Shown piece by piece: positions 6,212 to 6,821 of a stretch of DNA of 6,821 nt. The notes beneath the pieces are model-generated. The model saw nothing but the letters and a program-made list of their open reading frames with translations, searched no databases and had not been told where the DNA came from. The number at the start of each line of letters is the position of its first letter. The first letter of the stretch is position 1. Source of the DNA: Candidatus Woesearchaeota archaeon (GTDB taxonomy: Archaea > Nanoarchaeota > Nanoarchaeia > Woesearchaeales > UBA11576); assembly GCA_013331125.1 (NCBI GenBank), contig DUGW01000195.1, positions 318 through 7,138 of the forward strand, given 5' to 3'. The position numbers and the translations under genes are program-made.

Positions 6212-6703
6212 TCATCTTATCCCAAAAACCTTCAGCCATGAAAGGAGGACAAACTCCTTGACTTTCCTGAAAGCCATCTCGATGTCGTCGATGTTGTCTG
6301 TGACAGGCTCGAATATCAACGAAGACTCCAGATGGGCATAGGTCTTGCGGAAGATGAACTTCGTGCGGGGCATATGCCATTCAGAGGTAATGATGGTTAT
6401 CTTCTTCGGGTGCAGATCCTTGATGAGCTCCCAGCAGAACAAGGCATTATGCAAGGTATCACGGGAATTCTTCTCGACAATGATATCCTTATCGGGAATG
6501 AACCTCAAAGTCATGACGCGCATGATCTCAGACTCTGGCACGGGAAAACGTCCAGGACCGCCAGAAAAGATGACTTTGGAGTAACTGTTCTTCCTGTAGA
6601 GCTGGACAGCCTTACGGACGCGGTTGACCATTAAATTAGACGGGCGACCATCGCTATTCGGCTGACAGCCAAGCACAATCAAAACGCTCTTTGTCTTAGA
6701 CAT
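6212..6703 (-). CDS. DUF218 (YdcF/SanA-like) domain protein
   Basis: Protein of 163 residues covering one complete DUF218 domain. Visible family features, in order: VLIVLGCQPN at 7-16, a conserved R28 before the helix leading to Tyr36, VIFSGGPGRFPVPESE at 44-59, the VEKNSRDTLHNA segment at 76-87 (family pattern E-x-x-S-x-x-T-x-x-N), and IITSEWHMPRTKFIF at 104-118. Bacterial relatives (SanA, YdcF) are linked to the cell envelope and often carry a membrane anchor. This copy has none, so it is probably cytoplasmic. The biochemical activity of the family is poorly defined and I do not assign one. The start at 6703 has a good ribosome-binding site (AGAGGAG at 6712-6718, 8 nt away) embedded in the end of the upstream gene, whose stop is only 3 bp upstream. 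The next gene starts 4 bp after its stop, so all three are likely one operon. Confidence 0.85.
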   Translation of the reverse strand: MSKTKSVLIVLGCQPNSDGRPSNLMVNRVRKAVQLYRKNSYSKVIFSGGPGRFPVPESEIMRVMTLRFIPDKDIIVEKNSRDTLHNALFCWELIKDLHPKKITIITSEWHMPRTKFIFRKTYAHLESSLIFEPVTDNIDDIEMAFRKVKEFVLLSWLKVFGIR

Positions 6704-6706
6704 CTT

Positions 6707-6821
6707 CTATTCTCCTCTGATTTTCATGAAAAGCTCACGCATATCCTTCTCTGAATAACCTATCAAGGGGGTAAGCATGACGGAGCCGACAGAGCCATAT
6801 GCTGACGGGTCGAAACTGTCG
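6707..6821 (-). CDS. C-terminal end of an unrecognised protein (5' part outside window)
   Basis: On the minus strand an open frame enters at the window edge and ends at a TAG at 6707-6709, giving 37 residues. The fragment starts DSFDPSAYGSVGSVMLTP and ends MRELFMKIRGE; its first half is Gly/Ser/Val-rich and its last 15 residues look helical and charged. I do not recognise the family. Its reality is supported by its stop lying 3 bp before the DUF218 start, with that gene's ribosome-binding site overlapping its last codons, the usual arrangement in tightly packed operons. It is probably co-transcribed with the DUF218 and SPASM radical SAM genes. Confidence 0.6.
   Translation of the reverse strand, partial: DSFDPSAYGSVGSVMLTPLIGYSEKDMRELFMKIRGE

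Overview
The window looks archaeal, most likely from an uncultivated small-genome lineage of the DPANN type (an inference). The reasons are a recognisable archaeal RNase P protein p30 (Rpp30), three archaeal TATA boxes at the right distance from starts (two fit leaderless transcripts), a perfect GGAGGTG ribosome-binding site for one internal operon gene, and compact genes with tiny spacers or overlaps. Coding DNA covers nearly the whole window. No gap exceeds 101 bp, and I see no tRNA, rRNA, CRISPR array, insertion sequence or long repeat.

Layout. At 1-186 (+) is the 3' end of an unrecognised gene. It meets tail to tail, with a 13 bp overlap, a minus-strand pair of predicted membrane-anchored cysteine-rich proteins (859-1977, then 174-869). 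That pair is divergent from a large plus-strand gene at 2079-4220, across a 101 bp region with a TATA box for each direction. The large gene encodes an unusual single polypeptide: a complete radical SAM enzyme with an extra C-terminal CX2CX5C cluster motif, joined directly to a complete GT4-type glycosyltransferase. Its 3' end overlaps by 26 bp a minus-strand pair made of the Rpp30 gene (4564-5187) and a small lipoprotein (4195-4548). Upstream, also on the minus strand, is a tight run of three genes: an unrecognised partial gene (6707-6821), a DUF218 protein (6212-6703) and a second radical SAM protein with a SPASM-like C-terminal domain (5236-6207).

How the genes may work together. Three of the proteins are predicted to be exported or anchored outside the membrane. 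Three others are enzymes of types often linked to peptide or protein modification (two radical SAM proteins) or to cell-envelope glycans (GT4, DUF218). A cell-surface modification locus is a reasonable hypothesis, but only the adjacency is seen. Rpp30 is a housekeeping gene apparently with its own promoter. The item most worth a second look is the radical SAM-glycosyltransferase fusion.
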